Counted from the first letter of the stretch, positions 1 to 9,022 are shown. The stretch: DNA of 64,000 nt from CAYFFO01 sp964342485 (GCA_964342485.1 CAYFFO010000002.1:1-64000), one strand, 5' to 3'. A program made the numbers and translations. Notes: generated from the sequence alone by a model not told the origin.

Positions 1-188
1 AAAGGATCTTTTGAAGCACCCGTAACCTGTCCATGAATACCCAATCCTAACCTCATCTGTCCCCATTTAAATGACACGAAATCAGGTTTAATCGAATGTG
101 GCTCTAAGCCTAATTTGCCTTGATAAAATTCAACCATTTTCATCAATTCACTTGTCCATATAACAACTCCGGCAACTCCTTCAATCAT
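1..188 (-). CDS. VOC (glyoxalase-like) family protein, partial
   Basis: The N-terminal 62 codons of a gene that runs off the left edge of the window. The translation begins MIEGVAGVVIWTSELMKMVE and continues with FYQGKLGLEP, the usual opening of a vicinal-oxygen-chelate domain: a first beta strand, then a helix with the F/Y-Y...LGL pattern. The ATG follows an AAGGAAA ribosome-binding site. VOC proteins include glyoxalases, ring-cleaving dioxygenases and resistance proteins. The substrate cannot be told from this fragment, and the metal ligands near the C-terminus lie outside the window. Confidence 0.7.
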   Translation of the reverse strand, partial: MIEGVAGVVIWTSELMKMVEFYQGKLGLEPHSIKPDFVSFKWGQMRLGLGIHGQVTGASKDP

Positions 189-226
189 TGGATTTCCTTC
201 CTTTAGTTAGGTTGGGCAATAAACTT

Positions 227-257
227 TTGATACATCATTATCAACTTAGTATATAAT
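227..257 (+). promoter_or_regulatory. Promoter for a small RNA
   Basis: A -35 box TTGATA (227-232) and a perfect -10 box TATAAT (252-257), separated by 19 bases, which is slightly long. Transcription would begin near 264. The only thing downstream on this strand before a strong terminator is a 145-base structured segment. Confidence 0.5.
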
Positions 258-263
258 GCACGC

Positions 264-411
264 TAAGAGACCAGTGGGTGGTTGATGAAAGTATAAAGAT
301 GGGTCTCCAGAAAGGAGGTTTTGCATTGGACAGTAGAATCAGGAGGTGTTCTTGGTAGGTGTTCACTAGAACATCTCTAAGCATAGGGCCCCATTAATTT
401 GGGGCCCTATT
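264..411 (+). ncRNA. Candidate structured small RNA or orphan leader
   Basis: A stand-alone transcription unit about 148 bases long between two minus-strand genes, bounded by a sigma70-type promoter and a strong terminator. Predicted elements in order: GAGACC (267-272) pairing with GGTCTC (302-307); a short CTCC/GGAG hairpin (305-317); an 8-bp hairpin AGGTGTTC-ACTA-GAACATCT (357-376); and the terminator hairpin. It carries two Shine-Dalgarno-like elements. AAAGGAGG (311-318) lies 7 bases before a TTG that opens a ten-codon reading frame (326-358, MDSRIRRCSW then stop). No plus-strand gene follows within 850 bases, so it is not an obvious leader. It does not match tmRNA, SRP RNA, RNase P or 6S as I know them, and it lacks the T-box consensus. 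Confidence 0.4.
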
Positions 412-418
412 TATTTTA
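383..418 (+). terminator. Rho-independent terminator
   Basis: A perfect 11-bp GC-rich stem, ATAGGGCCCCA (383-393) and TGGGGCCCTAT (400-410), closes a 6-base loop and is followed by TTATTTT. The T-rich tract is on the plus-strand side, so it terminates the small-RNA transcript. It abuts the stop codon of the minus-strand TSUP gene. Confidence 0.75.
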
Positions 419-1156
419 AGCTTGAACCCTTTCAATTATGATCAGAAAAATACTTGAAACAATAATTAGAATTAAAGCGACTCTGCGAAACCTTTGATAA
501 TCTATTCGTCGTAACAAAAAAACTCCTGTTTTGAAACCAATGCATACTGGTATTGCTGACAAACCAATTAGTAACATTAAATCTTTTGTAAACAATCCTG
601 AAATTGCATATCCTGCCACACTACTACCCATCACTATTAAGAAAAAGACAGCAAGGCCAGCTCTGATTTCAATAACATCTCTTTTGCGATTCATTAAATA
701 GAGAGCTATTAACGGTCCCCCAATAGCACTAGAAACCACAAGTGCAGATACAATAAAAGCTAAGGGAGGTCCTAATTGTTTTGGAATATTTAATGATATC
801 CAACGATCAACTGACAAGATTAGTGAAAGTAATATAACTAGTCCTAGAATCACAATACGGCCAGCCTCTAGGCTATACAACCCCAGCAAATAAAGACCTA
901 CAGGCATCCCTATTAGACCTGCCGCTGAAATCTGAACCATCTCCTTAGAATTCAACCGGTCCTTGGTTTGTATCACAATCAACAATGCAATACCGGTTCC
1001 TATTGTGTTAAGTAGTATCACTGTAGTTGTAGGGTCTAGAACAATTAACAAAATTGGTCCTGCTGCCAAACCTATACCAAACCCTAGAACGCTTGAGATG
1101 GTAGCAGCGATCAAAGATCCTAAAACCACTACTATAATAATTTGAGCTTCTAACAT
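416..1156 (-). CDS. TSUP (TauE/SafE) family membrane protein
   Basis: A 246-aa hydrophobic protein with about seven to eight membrane segments, the normal size for the sulfite exporter TauE/SafE (TSUP) family. The N-terminal segment SSVLGFGIGLAAGPILL carries the small-residue G-x-G-x(n)-P pattern of the first TSUP repeat, and a related segment (ALVVSSAIGGPLIALYL) occurs in the second half, consistent with the inverted repeat of the family. Family members export or import sulfite, sulfoacetate, sulfolactate or other anions. No sulfur gene is adjacent, so the substrate is open. It appears monocistronic, and its 3' end touches the small-RNA terminator. Confidence 0.85.
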   Translation of the reverse strand: MLEAQIIIVVVLGSLIAATISSVLGFGIGLAAGPILLIVLDPTTTVILLNTIGTGIALLIVIQTKDRLNSKEMVQISAAGLIGMPVGLYLLGLYSLEAGRIVILGLVILLSLILSVDRWISLNIPKQLGPPLAFIVSALVVSSAIGGPLIALYLMNRKRDVIEIRAGLAVFFLIVMGSSVAGYAISGLFTKDLMLLIGLSAIPVCIGFKTGVFLLRRIDYQRFRRVALILIIVSSIFLIIIERVQA

Positions 1157-1215
1157 TAGCCTATCTTTTTCATATTTGACAAAGTTCAGTTTCGTATTCC
1201 AAAATTAACAACCCT

Positions 1216-1244
1216 TTTACATGTCTTAATCCATAATATAAAAT
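1216..1244 (+). promoter_or_regulatory. Promoter of the flavin reductase gene
   Basis: TTTACA (1216-1221), a 17-base spacer and TAAAAT (1239-1244) form a good sigma70-type promoter. It lies 24 bases before the ATG at 1268, which leaves a very short 5' leader. Confidence 0.5.
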
Positions 1245-1267
1245 CTAGTATACGGTAGGAATATATA

Positions 1268-1891
1268 ATGTTTTATGAACCAACAAAGGGTTATGAGTTA
1301 GACCATAATCCATTTAATTCCATAATCGTACCTCGTCCGATTGGGTGGATATCTACTCTCAGTAGTACAGGAATACCAAATCTAGCCCCTTATTCTTTCT
1401 TTAACGCAGTAGCATACACACCACCTCAGGTAATGTTCTCGGCAACAAGTAATCATATATTCGGTGGTTTAAAAGACGCAGTAGCAGACTCTCAAACCAC
1501 AGGAGAATTTGTAGTAAATATCGCCACATCTAACCTCAGAGAACAAATGAATAAATCTGCCGTACCAGCTCCACACGATGTAGATGAATTTGAATATGTA
1601 GGACTCACCAAATCACCGAGTAAGATTGTTAAATGTCCGCAGGTGGCAGAGAGTCCAATACATCTTGAATGTAAATTTACTCGATCAATGAACATATTAT
1701 CAGATGACACTAAAATCCCAAACACCGTTGTTTTTGGAGAAGTCATCGGAATACATATAGAAGATGATTTTTTAATTGACGGTAAAATAGACTTAATGAA
1801 ACTGAAACCCATTGGCAGGCTTGGATATCTGGATTTTGTAGAAGTAAATAACAGCTTCTCTTTGGAAAGACCAGACTGGGATACCAAATAA
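1268..1891 (+). CDS. Flavin reductase domain protein (FMN-binding)
   Basis: A 207-aa soluble protein of the flavin reductase-like family (DIM6/NTAB type). It opens with IVPRPIGWISTLSSTG and continues with NLAPYSFFNAVAYTPPQVMF, the conserved FMN-binding core in which the P-R-P-I-x-W-I-S and N-A-P-Y/F-S motifs contact the flavin. Length and layout match single-domain family members, which reduce FMN with NAD(P)H or act as flavin-binding oxidoreductases. The start is set by TAGGAA upstream of the ATG. It converges with the D-aminoacylase gene, and the two may not be functionally linked. The physiological partner is unknown. Confidence 0.88.
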   Translation: MFYEPTKGYELDHNPFNSIIVPRPIGWISTLSSTGIPNLAPYSFFNAVAYTPPQVMFSATSNHIFGGLKDAVADSQTTGEFVVNIATSNLREQMNKSAVPAPHDVDEFEYVGLTKSPSKIVKCPQVAESPIHLECKFTRSMNILSDDTKIPNTVVFGEVIGIHIEDDFLIDGKIDLMKLKPIGRLGYLDFVEVNNSFSLERPDWDTK

Positions 1892-1938
1892 ATAAGTAGA
1901 ATTAGGTCTAACACGACCAAAAAATCTATTAATGCCCT

Positions 1939-3516
1939 TTATGGCACGGGTTGGCCTGCCAATACTCCGGTGCACCTTGCTTTATCCACAGCGATCTTTC
2001 CATTCACTAAAACATACGGGATACCTAAAGGATATTGCTTGGGATTATCAAATGTTGCCGTATCAATTATGTTATCCCCGTCAAAAACAACAACGTCTGC
2101 AAAATAACCCTTTTTAATAAGACCTCTTTTTGTGATCCCAAACCTCTTGGCAGGGTTTTCTGTTATGCGTTGGATAACTTGTTCCAGGCTAAGCACATTA
2201 AATTCGCGTCTTAACCTTCCGATAAACCTTGGGAACGTGCCATATGCCCTAGGATGAGGAAATGTTCCAACATGTATCGAATCGCTACCAACCATGAAAT
2301 CAGGCCTTGCCAAGAAGTCTTGAGAGTCCCTACTGACTTGATGCCATTTAGAAACACTATCCGGAGGTGTTCCCCAAAATGCTATCTGCAAATCCTCTTC
2401 CACCAGTAGATGGCATAATGCCTCGCCAAGATTCATTCCCAATATCTCAGCAATATCTCCCATCACCATTCCTTCCATATGTTGGTTGTTTGGTAAATAA
2501 GAAAGTACAGCCTCCTCCAAGGGGCGTTTCATACTAGACTCAATATGTTGGATAATTTTCTCTCGTTCATTATCATCCTTCAATCGTTGAATAACTGCAT
2601 CAGGACCACCTTGATGAGCATAACTTGGTAAATTACTTGCAGGGAAAGTACTCCCTGTTGGGTAAGGGTAAATATCTCCTGATATATCCACGACCCCGTT
2701 AGTAGCATCAATCTCTGCGAAACGTTCTTTTACCTGGCCGGCATTATCAGCAGATGTTCTGTAATGTGAAAAATGTACCTTTACACCTGAACGTCGACCA
2801 ATTTCTAGAGCTTCTGGAACCCCACCTCCGCCAAAAGCTCGATCGATATTTACATCTCTTAGATGAGTTACATATACGCCATCGTTTTCAGCTACTGGCT
2901 TACAAATTTCTACCAGTTCTGTAGTATCACTCCAGGCCTGAGGATGATAAGAGAGTCCGGTAGCAAGTCCAACAGCTCCCTGTTCCATACCTTCTATAAC
3001 AAGTCGTTGGGCATGTTTAAGGCGATCACCAATCATAGGAACATCTTCAAATCCACAGGTTTCAAGACGAAGTGCACCATGAGCTATCAAGTACGCTGTA
3101 TTGACAGCTGTAGTCCCTTTATAACTCTCTCGAAAACTTGAAACGCTACTAGGGTCAAGATTCTCTGGTGGATTTCCTAATATTCCTCTCAGATATCTAC
3201 CATAAGCTTTATAGTTTTCTGGAGAAAGAGGGCAATAAGACAGTCCGTCCTGTCCTAGTATTTCAGTAGTTATGCCCTGGCGTATACCCTCTTGATGTTG
3301 TGGGTCGTTTAGCAACATCGCATCTGAATGGACATGTGCGTCAATAAAACCCGGAGACACCATCAATCCTGTTGCATCTATAATTTGTTTAGAGTTTGAT
3401 TGTACCAAATTTCCTATTGCTTCTATTCTATCTCCACAAATCCCTACATCCCCTCGATATCCTGTACCACCACTGCCATCCACTATAGTGCCACCCATGA
3501 TCAATACATCAAACAT
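1939..3516 (-). CDS. N-acyl-D-amino-acid deacylase (D-aminoacylase family)
   Basis: A 525-aa amidohydrolase. The N-terminal beta-sandwich half-domain (MFDVLIMGGTIVDGSG) is followed by the metal motif H61-V-H63-S-D65 and later by the C-terminal signature NPAKRFGITKRGLIKKGYFA. This is the arrangement of the D-aminoacylase branch, which hydrolyses N-acyl-D-amino acids to D-amino acids. After the first metal motif the protein has G-Q-D-G where classical D-aminoacylases have G-N-C-G, so the cysteine metal ligand is replaced by Asp. A whole subgroup of bacterial homologues shows this, and its substrates are poorly defined. GAGGAG precedes the ATG by about six bases. It could also act on N-acyl-D-glutamate, which would fit the D-glutamate cyclase pair near 42 kb. 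Confidence 0.85.
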   Translation of the reverse strand: MFDVLIMGGTIVDGSGGTGYRGDVGICGDRIEAIGNLVQSNSKQIIDATGLMVSPGFIDAHVHSDAMLLNDPQHQEGIRQGITTEILGQDGLSYCPLSPENYKAYGRYLRGILGNPPENLDPSSVSSFRESYKGTTAVNTAYLIAHGALRLETCGFEDVPMIGDRLKHAQRLVIEGMEQGAVGLATGLSYHPQAWSDTTELVEICKPVAENDGVYVTHLRDVNIDRAFGGGGVPEALEIGRRSGVKVHFSHYRTSADNAGQVKERFAEIDATNGVVDISGDIYPYPTGSTFPASNLPSYAHQGGPDAVIQRLKDDNEREKIIQHIESSMKRPLEEAVLSYLPNNQHMEGMVMGDIAEILGMNLGEALCHLLVEEDLQIAFWGTPPDSVSKWHQVSRDSQDFLARPDFMVGSDSIHVGTFPHPRAYGTFPRFIGRLRREFNVLSLEQVIQRITENPAKRFGITKRGLIKKGYFADVVVFDGDNIIDTATFDNPKQYPLGIPYVLVNGKIAVDKARCTGVLAGQPVP

Positions 3517-3834
3517 TTTTTCTCCTCACCCAGGAAATTAACTAATAATATTTATTTACTAGATTATGAAGGTAGTTAAAGATTAGTGCAATAACCTACA
3601 AATAATCGTGATTGAAAAATGGAATTATCTAATATATATAAGTAAAAATTTATCTGAAATTACTTAAGAATGTTACAAATTTTAGTTGTGTATGAAATTT
3701 TTTGGATCGGTAAAAAGAACAGCTATACCATCTAACAAATAAAAGTGTAAACTTAATTTAATCAGACCAATTTCATTTATCCTTTAAATTTATTTCTAAC
3801 ATAAATATCCAAATTATTTAAAGAAAACCATGCT
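3517..3834. other. AT-rich intergenic region
   Basis: 318 bases between the divergent D-aminoacylase and FAD-oxidoreductase genes, very rich in A and T. I see no convincing open reading frame, hairpin terminator, tRNA or consensus promoter pair. It presumably holds the two divergent promoters, but none can be assigned confidently. Confidence 0.5.
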
Positions 3835-5268
3835 TTGAAACAAGAAACTGTCGATGTACTGGTAATAGGAGGTGGTGGCGCAGGCCTTTCAGCAGCTATC
3901 TCTGCTGCGAGAAAAGGGGCAAATGTCCTTTTAACGGAAAAATCGGAGAGTATTGGTGGTGCAACTAGCCTATCCGTTGGGACAATATCCGCATCAGGCA
4001 CAATTTATCAAAAAAGAGCTGGAATTAAAGACAGTGTAAGCTCACATTTTTCGGATTATTTAAAATTTATTCCCCAAGGCAAATCGGAATCTGACTACGA
4101 CCTTAATCTCACACATTTGTTAATTGAGATTGCTCCAAAAGTCTTAAATCGCATGGTAAATCTAGGACTAGACTACACCGGTCCTCACCCAGAACCTCCA
4201 CATTCCGTTCCGAGAATGCACAACGTTATTGGGGGATCAAAACAATACATTAATAAACTCAAATCAACCGCACGTAGCCTGGGAGTCAAAATAGAAACGT
4301 CAACAACTGCAGATCATTTGATCCTAGATAAAGAAGGGATCGTCGACGGAGCGGTGCTGAAATCAGAGATTGTCAACAATCCTTTAGTTATTAAGTCAAA
4401 TCTAGGGGTGATACTGGCTACAGGATATTACACACCAAATCAACTCACTACTACAAATGATGGCGTCAACTCGAAGAAACTTTCGATAAAAGTAACTGGA
4501 AAAGGAATAGATCTGGCTAGATCTATAGGCGCAGCTATAGTTGAAGACCCCGACGGAGAATCGCCGTCGCTTAGGACTCCTTCACAACCATATGTTCGAC
4601 CAGAACCGGCTTTATTCAAAAACGGTGCTGTGTTAATCAACTTAGAAGGGAGGAGATTTACCAATGAACTAGACAAACCTGAATTTGATTTAGACCAACA
4701 GTTTCAAAATACTGGATATATATTATTCGATTCTACTCTGGCATCCAAAATTGCTTCTGAAAAAGAGGACTCTGCAAATGTAAGGGATGGATGGCTAAAA
4801 AATCAGAAATTATTCCTCTCAACCTTCCCTGAAATTGCCTACGCATATATAGATGATTATTTAGAAAAGACATCCTATTTTTTTGTGGCAAATTCCATTG
4901 AAAATCTTTGTAACAAAACATCTCTACCAACTAATAACGTTGAACAGGAAATTGCAACAATAAATCGAATATCACAGTATAAATTGAAGGACCCTTTTGG
5001 CCGAAAACCACTGGTTCCAAGTTTACTTACTCCACCTTATTATGCGATAGGACCAGTTAAAACCGAATCATGGTTGAGATTTGGAATAAAGATAGATAGT
5101 AAAACAAGAGTCTTAACAGAATCTGGTCGACCAATACAGAAACTCTTTGCCGCCGGAATAAGTGGATCATCAAACACACTTGTGGCTGGACACGGACATG
5201 CCCTTGTATGGGCATTTGGCACAGGCCATATTGCAGGCAAACAAATTATGGAAGAACATGATAGATAA
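3835..5268 (+). CDS. FAD-dependent oxidoreductase, fumarate reductase flavoprotein-like
   Basis: A 477-aa flavoprotein of the FAD_binding_2 family (fumarate reductase / 3-ketosteroid delta1-dehydrogenase group). The N-terminus has the dinucleotide motif VLVIGGGGAGLSAAISAA followed by the acidic strand end (LLTEKSESIGGAT). The C-terminus carries LFAAGISGSSNTLVAGHGHA, which closes the FAD site in this family. No signal peptide or haem motif is visible, so it is a cytoplasmic single-subunit enzyme. The start is a TTG, because an upstream ATG at 3830 runs straight into a stop after one codon. The ribosome-binding site is weak. The MDR dehydrogenase gene follows after 86 bases on the same strand, suggesting a shared catabolic role. 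The substrate is unknown. Confidence 0.82.
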   Translation: MKQETVDVLVIGGGGAGLSAAISAARKGANVLLTEKSESIGGATSLSVGTISASGTIYQKRAGIKDSVSSHFSDYLKFIPQGKSESDYDLNLTHLLIEIAPKVLNRMVNLGLDYTGPHPEPPHSVPRMHNVIGGSKQYINKLKSTARSLGVKIETSTTADHLILDKEGIVDGAVLKSEIVNNPLVIKSNLGVILATGYYTPNQLTTTNDGVNSKKLSIKVTGKGIDLARSIGAAIVEDPDGESPSLRTPSQPYVRPEPALFKNGAVLINLEGRRFTNELDKPEFDLDQQFQNTGYILFDSTLASKIASEKEDSANVRDGWLKNQKLFLSTFPEIAYAYIDDYLEKTSYFFVANSIENLCNKTSLPTNNVEQEIATINRISQYKLKDPFGRKPLVPSLLTPPYYAIGPVKTESWLRFGIKIDSKTRVLTESGRPIQKLFAAGISGSSNTLVAGHGHALVWAFGTGHIAGKQIMEEHDR

Positions 5269-5354
5269 CTTATCAAAACATAGTGTTATATTAGAAATTG
5301 ATCACAAACTGTTACGGCCTTAATAATTCATAAACAATTTTTCAAGGAGCTGGT

Positions 5355-6103
5355 ATGAAGTCTATCTACATCAGTGAACACGGAGGACCTGAAGTTCTTA
5401 CATATGGGGAAATGCCCGACCCGGTTATTGGACCCAATGAAATAAAAGTCCGTGTAAAAGCATGCTCAATTAATAGAGTTGACATATTTACTCGCATGGG
5501 AGTCAGGGGTACACGTCTAGCTTTAGATAGCCCACATATACTTGGTGGAGACTGTGCCGGAGAAGTTACAGAAATCGGCTCTGAAGTTACACGAGTAAAG
5601 ATAGCTGATAGGGTAGTCATAAACCCAAAAATTAGCTGTTCTCAATGTCAATACTGTATAGCAGGCGACGATGAACTGTGCATTAAACCTAAAATGCTAG
5701 GTCAAAACTCTAATGGTAGCTATGCTGAATATATTAATGCTCCAGCCACCAATGCAATCATACTACCTGATTCTTTATCTTATGAAGAAGCATCTGCGAT
5801 GCCTACAGTATTCATGCCCAGTTGGAATATACTTATCAGAAGAGGCAAACTCAGGCCCTGGGAAACCGCATTAATCCTATCTGCATCCAGCGGAGTTGGC
5901 AGTGCTGCAATACAGATAGCTAAAAATGTTGTGGGCGCTCGTGTAATTGCAACAACAAGTACTCAAGAAAAAGCAAGCATGGCAAAACAAATGGGTGCAG
6001 ATCATGTGATTAATTATGCTGAAGAAGATATTGAACAACGCGTCAAGGAATTAACTGGAGGAAGAGGAGTCGATGTGGTTGTGGATCACGTCGGGGCAGA
6101 ATT
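5355..6103 (+). CDS. Zinc-type MDR alcohol dehydrogenase / quinone reductase-like, 3' end lost in gap
   Basis: About 250 residues of a medium-chain dehydrogenase/reductase. The start is fixed by AAGGAG nine bases before the ATG. The GroES-like part contains SINRVDIFTRMG, then GGDCAGEVTEIGSEV. The structural-zinc cysteines are present in ISCSQCQYCIAGDDELC. The Rossmann motif is SASSGVGSAAIQIAK. The position usually occupied by the catalytic-zinc Cys near residue 40 reads S-I-N-R, as in quinone reductases, while the structural zinc lobe is kept. This mixed pattern is common in bacterial zinc-binding dehydrogenases acting on enals or quinones. The last third or so of the gene lies in the assembly gap. 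Confidence 0.8.
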
Positions 6104-6203
6104 NNNNNNNNNNNNNNNNNNNNNNNNNNNNNNNNNNNNNNNNNNNNNNNNNNNNNNNNNNNNNNNNNNNNNNNNNNNNNNNNNNNNNNNNNNNNNNNNN
6201 NNN
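6104..6203. other. Assembly gap (100 N)
   Basis: Exactly 100 unknown bases, a conventional placeholder. Genes converge into it from both sides: the MDR dehydrogenase on plus still lacks roughly 70-90 residues, and gatA on minus lacks only its last residues. The true gap is therefore probably longer than 100 bases. Confidence 0.95.
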
Positions 6204-7636
6204 TCGGTAGATTGTTCATATGCATAAGCTGCTTTTAGCAATGATTCTTCTCCCAAATGATTGGCCATTAGCTGTAACCCAATTGGAAGACCATCGAAAA
6301 AGCCGCATGGGATAGAAATTGCTGGTAATCCGGCAATATTCGCTGGCTGAGTGAAAACGTCATTCAAATACATGTTTACAGGATCATCCATCTTTTCTCC
6401 TAAATCAAATGCTACTGAAGGGGATGTTGGAGATAACAATAAATCATATTTGGTAAATATCTCATCAAATTCCTGTCGAATAAGAGTTCTAACCTTTTGT
6501 GCTTTCAAATAATACGCATCATAATAACCTGAAGAAAGAGCGTAAGTGCCAAGTAAAATCCTTCTTTTCACCTCAGAACCAAATCCAATCTGTCTTGTTT
6601 CTTCCAGTGCATCCCACATATCGTCGGCTTCATCAGACGAAAATCCATACTTTACTCCATCATATCTAGCGAGGTTAGCTGAAGCCTCACTTGGTGCAAG
6701 AATATAATAAACAGCAAGTGCATATTTAGTTAAAGGCAATGATACATATTCCACAACTGCCCCAAGATTTTCAAACACATCGATAGATTTAAGAATGGAT
6801 TCTTTTATTTCTGGATCAATATCTTGGTTAAAATATTCTTCTGGAATTCCGATTCGCAATCCCTTAACACCTGTATTAAGGTAATTTACATAATTTGGCA
6901 CTCGTTGTTCAAGGGAAGTGGCATCAAGAGGATCTTGTCCAGATATAGCACTAAGCACCAAAGCAGCATCGGTTACATCTTTAGTAATTGGTCCTATTTG
7001 ATCAAGAGAACTAGCAAATGCAATCAATCCATAGCGACTAACCCTACCATAGGTAGGTTTTAAACCAACTACTCCACAAAAAGCTGCGGGTTGTCTAATA
7101 CTCCCTCCTGTATCAGATCCTAATGAAAAGATGCATTCATTTGCTGCGACTGCTGCTGCAGGACCTCCACTGCTTCCTCCAGGAACTCGACTGGAATCCC
7201 AGGGATTTTTGGTAGAGAAGAATGCTGAGTTTTCTGTTGAAGATCCCATAGCAAACTCATCTAGATTGGCCTTACCAACCAGGACAGAACCTTGACTATA
7301 CAATTTGCTAGCCACCGTAGCATTGTAGGTAGGAACAAAATTTTGGAGCATCTTCGATGAACAAGTCGTGAGAATACCTTGAGTACAAATATTGTCTTTA
7401 AGCACCATGGGCACACCCGTTAATGGCCCTGAAAGACCTTTTGATATTGACGAATCAGCATGTTTCGCCTGATCGAGGGCTAGTTCCTCTGTAACTGTCA
7501 CTAGGGCATTTACTTGACTATCAGTCGTTTTTATTCGATCTAATACTGATTTAGTGAGCTCAACAGAAGAAACCTGTCTACTTTGAAGTAAATCTGAAGC
7601 TCCTTGTATAGTTAAATCATATAGTTTGTCTTTCAA
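6204..7636 (-). CDS. gatA: Glutamyl-tRNA(Gln) amidotransferase subunit A, C-terminal tip missing
   Basis: Amidase subunit of GatCAB, which converts misacylated Glu-tRNA(Gln) and Asp-tRNA(Asn) to the amidated forms using glutamine ammonia. About 477 residues are present, against a usual 480-490. The Ser-cisSer-Lys triad is visible: K80 in VLKDN, S155 within GGSSGG and S179 in DTGGSIRQP. The G-x-K-x-N-x-D-E-F-A-M-G segment near residue 120 is also typical. The end after AYAYEQST falls in the assembly gap. It lies 48 bases downstream of gatC in the same direction. gatB is not in this window. Confidence 0.96.
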
Positions 7637-7684
7637 AATAAAATCACTGATATTTCACAATTATATTAAGTAAATGATTCTTGC

Positions 7685-7987
7685 CTATTTGCTTGTCTTT
7701 GATTTCAAAACCGACTTTACTCTTACAAGATCGTTTTCCAATAAAGGAGCATTACTCAACAAGGTATGAGCATCTTTAGACTCAGTCACTAGATCTTGCC
7801 TTATTGTTGATTGGGAATTTTCCAGCTGCATGAATGCTTCTACAGACTCTGTATCAACTTCATCCAACACAGCAAACTGGTCTAGAATATCAGACAATTG
7901 GGCTTGCATTTGTTTCATATCAGAGTCACTCAACTTAACCCTAGCAAGAGTTGAAATATGCTTAACTTCATCTAACCCTATTTGCAT
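7685..7987 (-). CDS. gatC: Glutamyl-tRNA(Gln) amidotransferase subunit C
   Basis: A 100-aa protein with the GatC pattern: two N-terminal helices (VKHISTLARVKLSDSDMKQM), the linker that wraps around GatA (FAVLDEVDTESVEAF) and a terminal segment corresponding to the usual LR-x-D. GatC stabilises and anchors GatA in the amidotransferase. An upstream frame extension exists to 8056, but the ATG at 7987 is preceded by a clear GGAGGT (7995-8000) and yields the normal family length, so it is chosen. It forms an operon with gatA downstream. Confidence 0.93.
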   Translation of the reverse strand: MQIGLDEVKHISTLARVKLSDSDMKQMQAQLSDILDQFAVLDEVDTESVEAFMQLENSQSTIRQDLVTESKDAHTLLSNAPLLENDLVRVKSVLKSKTSK

Positions 7988-8080
7988 TGCTTGTACCTCC
8001 AGACGATTTGAGCAGTTTAGCAAACCAGTACTCGAGTAACAAGAAAAAGCATTCAATAACCCCTACTATCAAAAACTAGT

Positions 8081-8110
8081 TTGACTGATTTGAATAGCAA
8101 ATGATAAATT
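8081..8110 (+). promoter_or_regulatory. Possible promoter of the first kelch lipoprotein gene
   Basis: TTGACT (8081-8086) and TAAATT (8105-8110) with an 18-base spacer, 39 bases before the TTG start codon. The -10 is only a 4/6 match, so this is tentative. Confidence 0.3.
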
Positions 8111-8149
8111 CCAAATAACCCTATCCAAATATCACCCAATATTAATAAC

Positions 8150-8958
8150 TTGAAAACATTTGTATACCCTAAAAACAACCGGACAATACTAATAATTTGT
8201 ATATGCTACATATTTTTGATTGGATGTAGCATATTTGAAGATGCAAATAACAATTCTATACTAAATTCCACCTTTTCAAGATCCAAAATTGCTCCTCAAT
8301 CTTTGTCAGAAAGTAGATATGGTCACACTGCTACATTACTCAATGACGGAAGAGTAATTATAGTTGGAGGATTTAACAAAGATGTCTGGCCAGTTAAAAC
8401 TTCAGAAATATTCAATCCCAAAACAGGAGTATGGACAAAAACAGCACCAATGTCAGCGTCACGAGCCTTTCATGGAGCTATAGCCCTTAAAGATGGAAGG
8501 GTCTTAGTCACTGGCGGATTAGGACATAATATGACTCCTACCGCATCNNNNNNNNNNNNNNNNNNNNNNNNNNNNNNNNNNNNNNNNNNNNNNNNNNNNN
8601 NNNNNNNNNNNNNNNNNNNNNNNNNNNNNNNNNNNNNNNNNNNNNNNTTGAAAACAAATGGGATCAAATGGAGAACCAGATGAATGAAGGGAGATCTCTG
8701 CATTCAGCAACGCTTCTCAAAGATGGCCGTATATTAGTTGCGGGAGGCTCCAACAGATATGGAAATATGGAAAGTAGTGAAATCCTTGATCCCGCAACAG
8801 GTATTTGGGTAACATCAGGTTCCATGGTAGCTGCAAGATCGAATCACACAGCTACTTTATTACAAGATGGAAGAGTACTCGTTGTAGGAGGTGGGGCTTC
8901 AATTGTCGAAGCTTTCGACCCCAATATAGGCAAATGGCAATCAAGTGTTCCAAAATAA
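8150..8958 (+). CDS. Kelch-repeat lipoprotein, interrupted by an assembly gap
   Basis: Begins with a lipoprotein signal peptide (hydrophobic stretch ILIICICYIFLIGC, lipobox L-I-G-C, C26), so it is predicted to be exported and lipid-anchored. At least four kelch motifs of about 48 residues follow, each with R-x-x-H-x-A/T-x-L-L-x-D-G-R-V/I-L-V-x-G-G and ending in a W plus M, as in a galactose-oxidase-type beta propeller. The part after the gap (from 8650, ENKWDQMENQMNEGR) is in a different frame if the gap is taken as 100 bases, yet it continues the same repeat logic. I therefore treat it as one gene whose true gap length differs. A closed propeller needs six or seven blades, so one or more whole repeats may be missing. 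The start is TTG. Confidence 0.75.
8548..8647. other. Assembly gap (100 N) inside kelch gene
   Basis: Exactly 100 N. The reading frames on the two sides do not join at this nominal length, so the length is a placeholder. Repetitive kelch coding sequence is a plausible reason for the assembly break. Confidence 0.95.
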
Positions 8959-9022
8959 ACAGTTAGCGCCAAAGATTGAAACCGCGTTTTAAATTTTAGT
9001 TGATCAAAATCTATCACAAAAA

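Noticed and set aside
264..411. T-box riboswitch reading of the small RNA, because of AAGAGACC...GGTGG near the 5' end and a terminator
   Set aside because: The conserved T-box element (AGGGTGG-N-ACCGCG type) that must pair with the tRNA acceptor end is absent, and no aminoacyl-tRNA synthetase or amino-acid gene follows on the strand.
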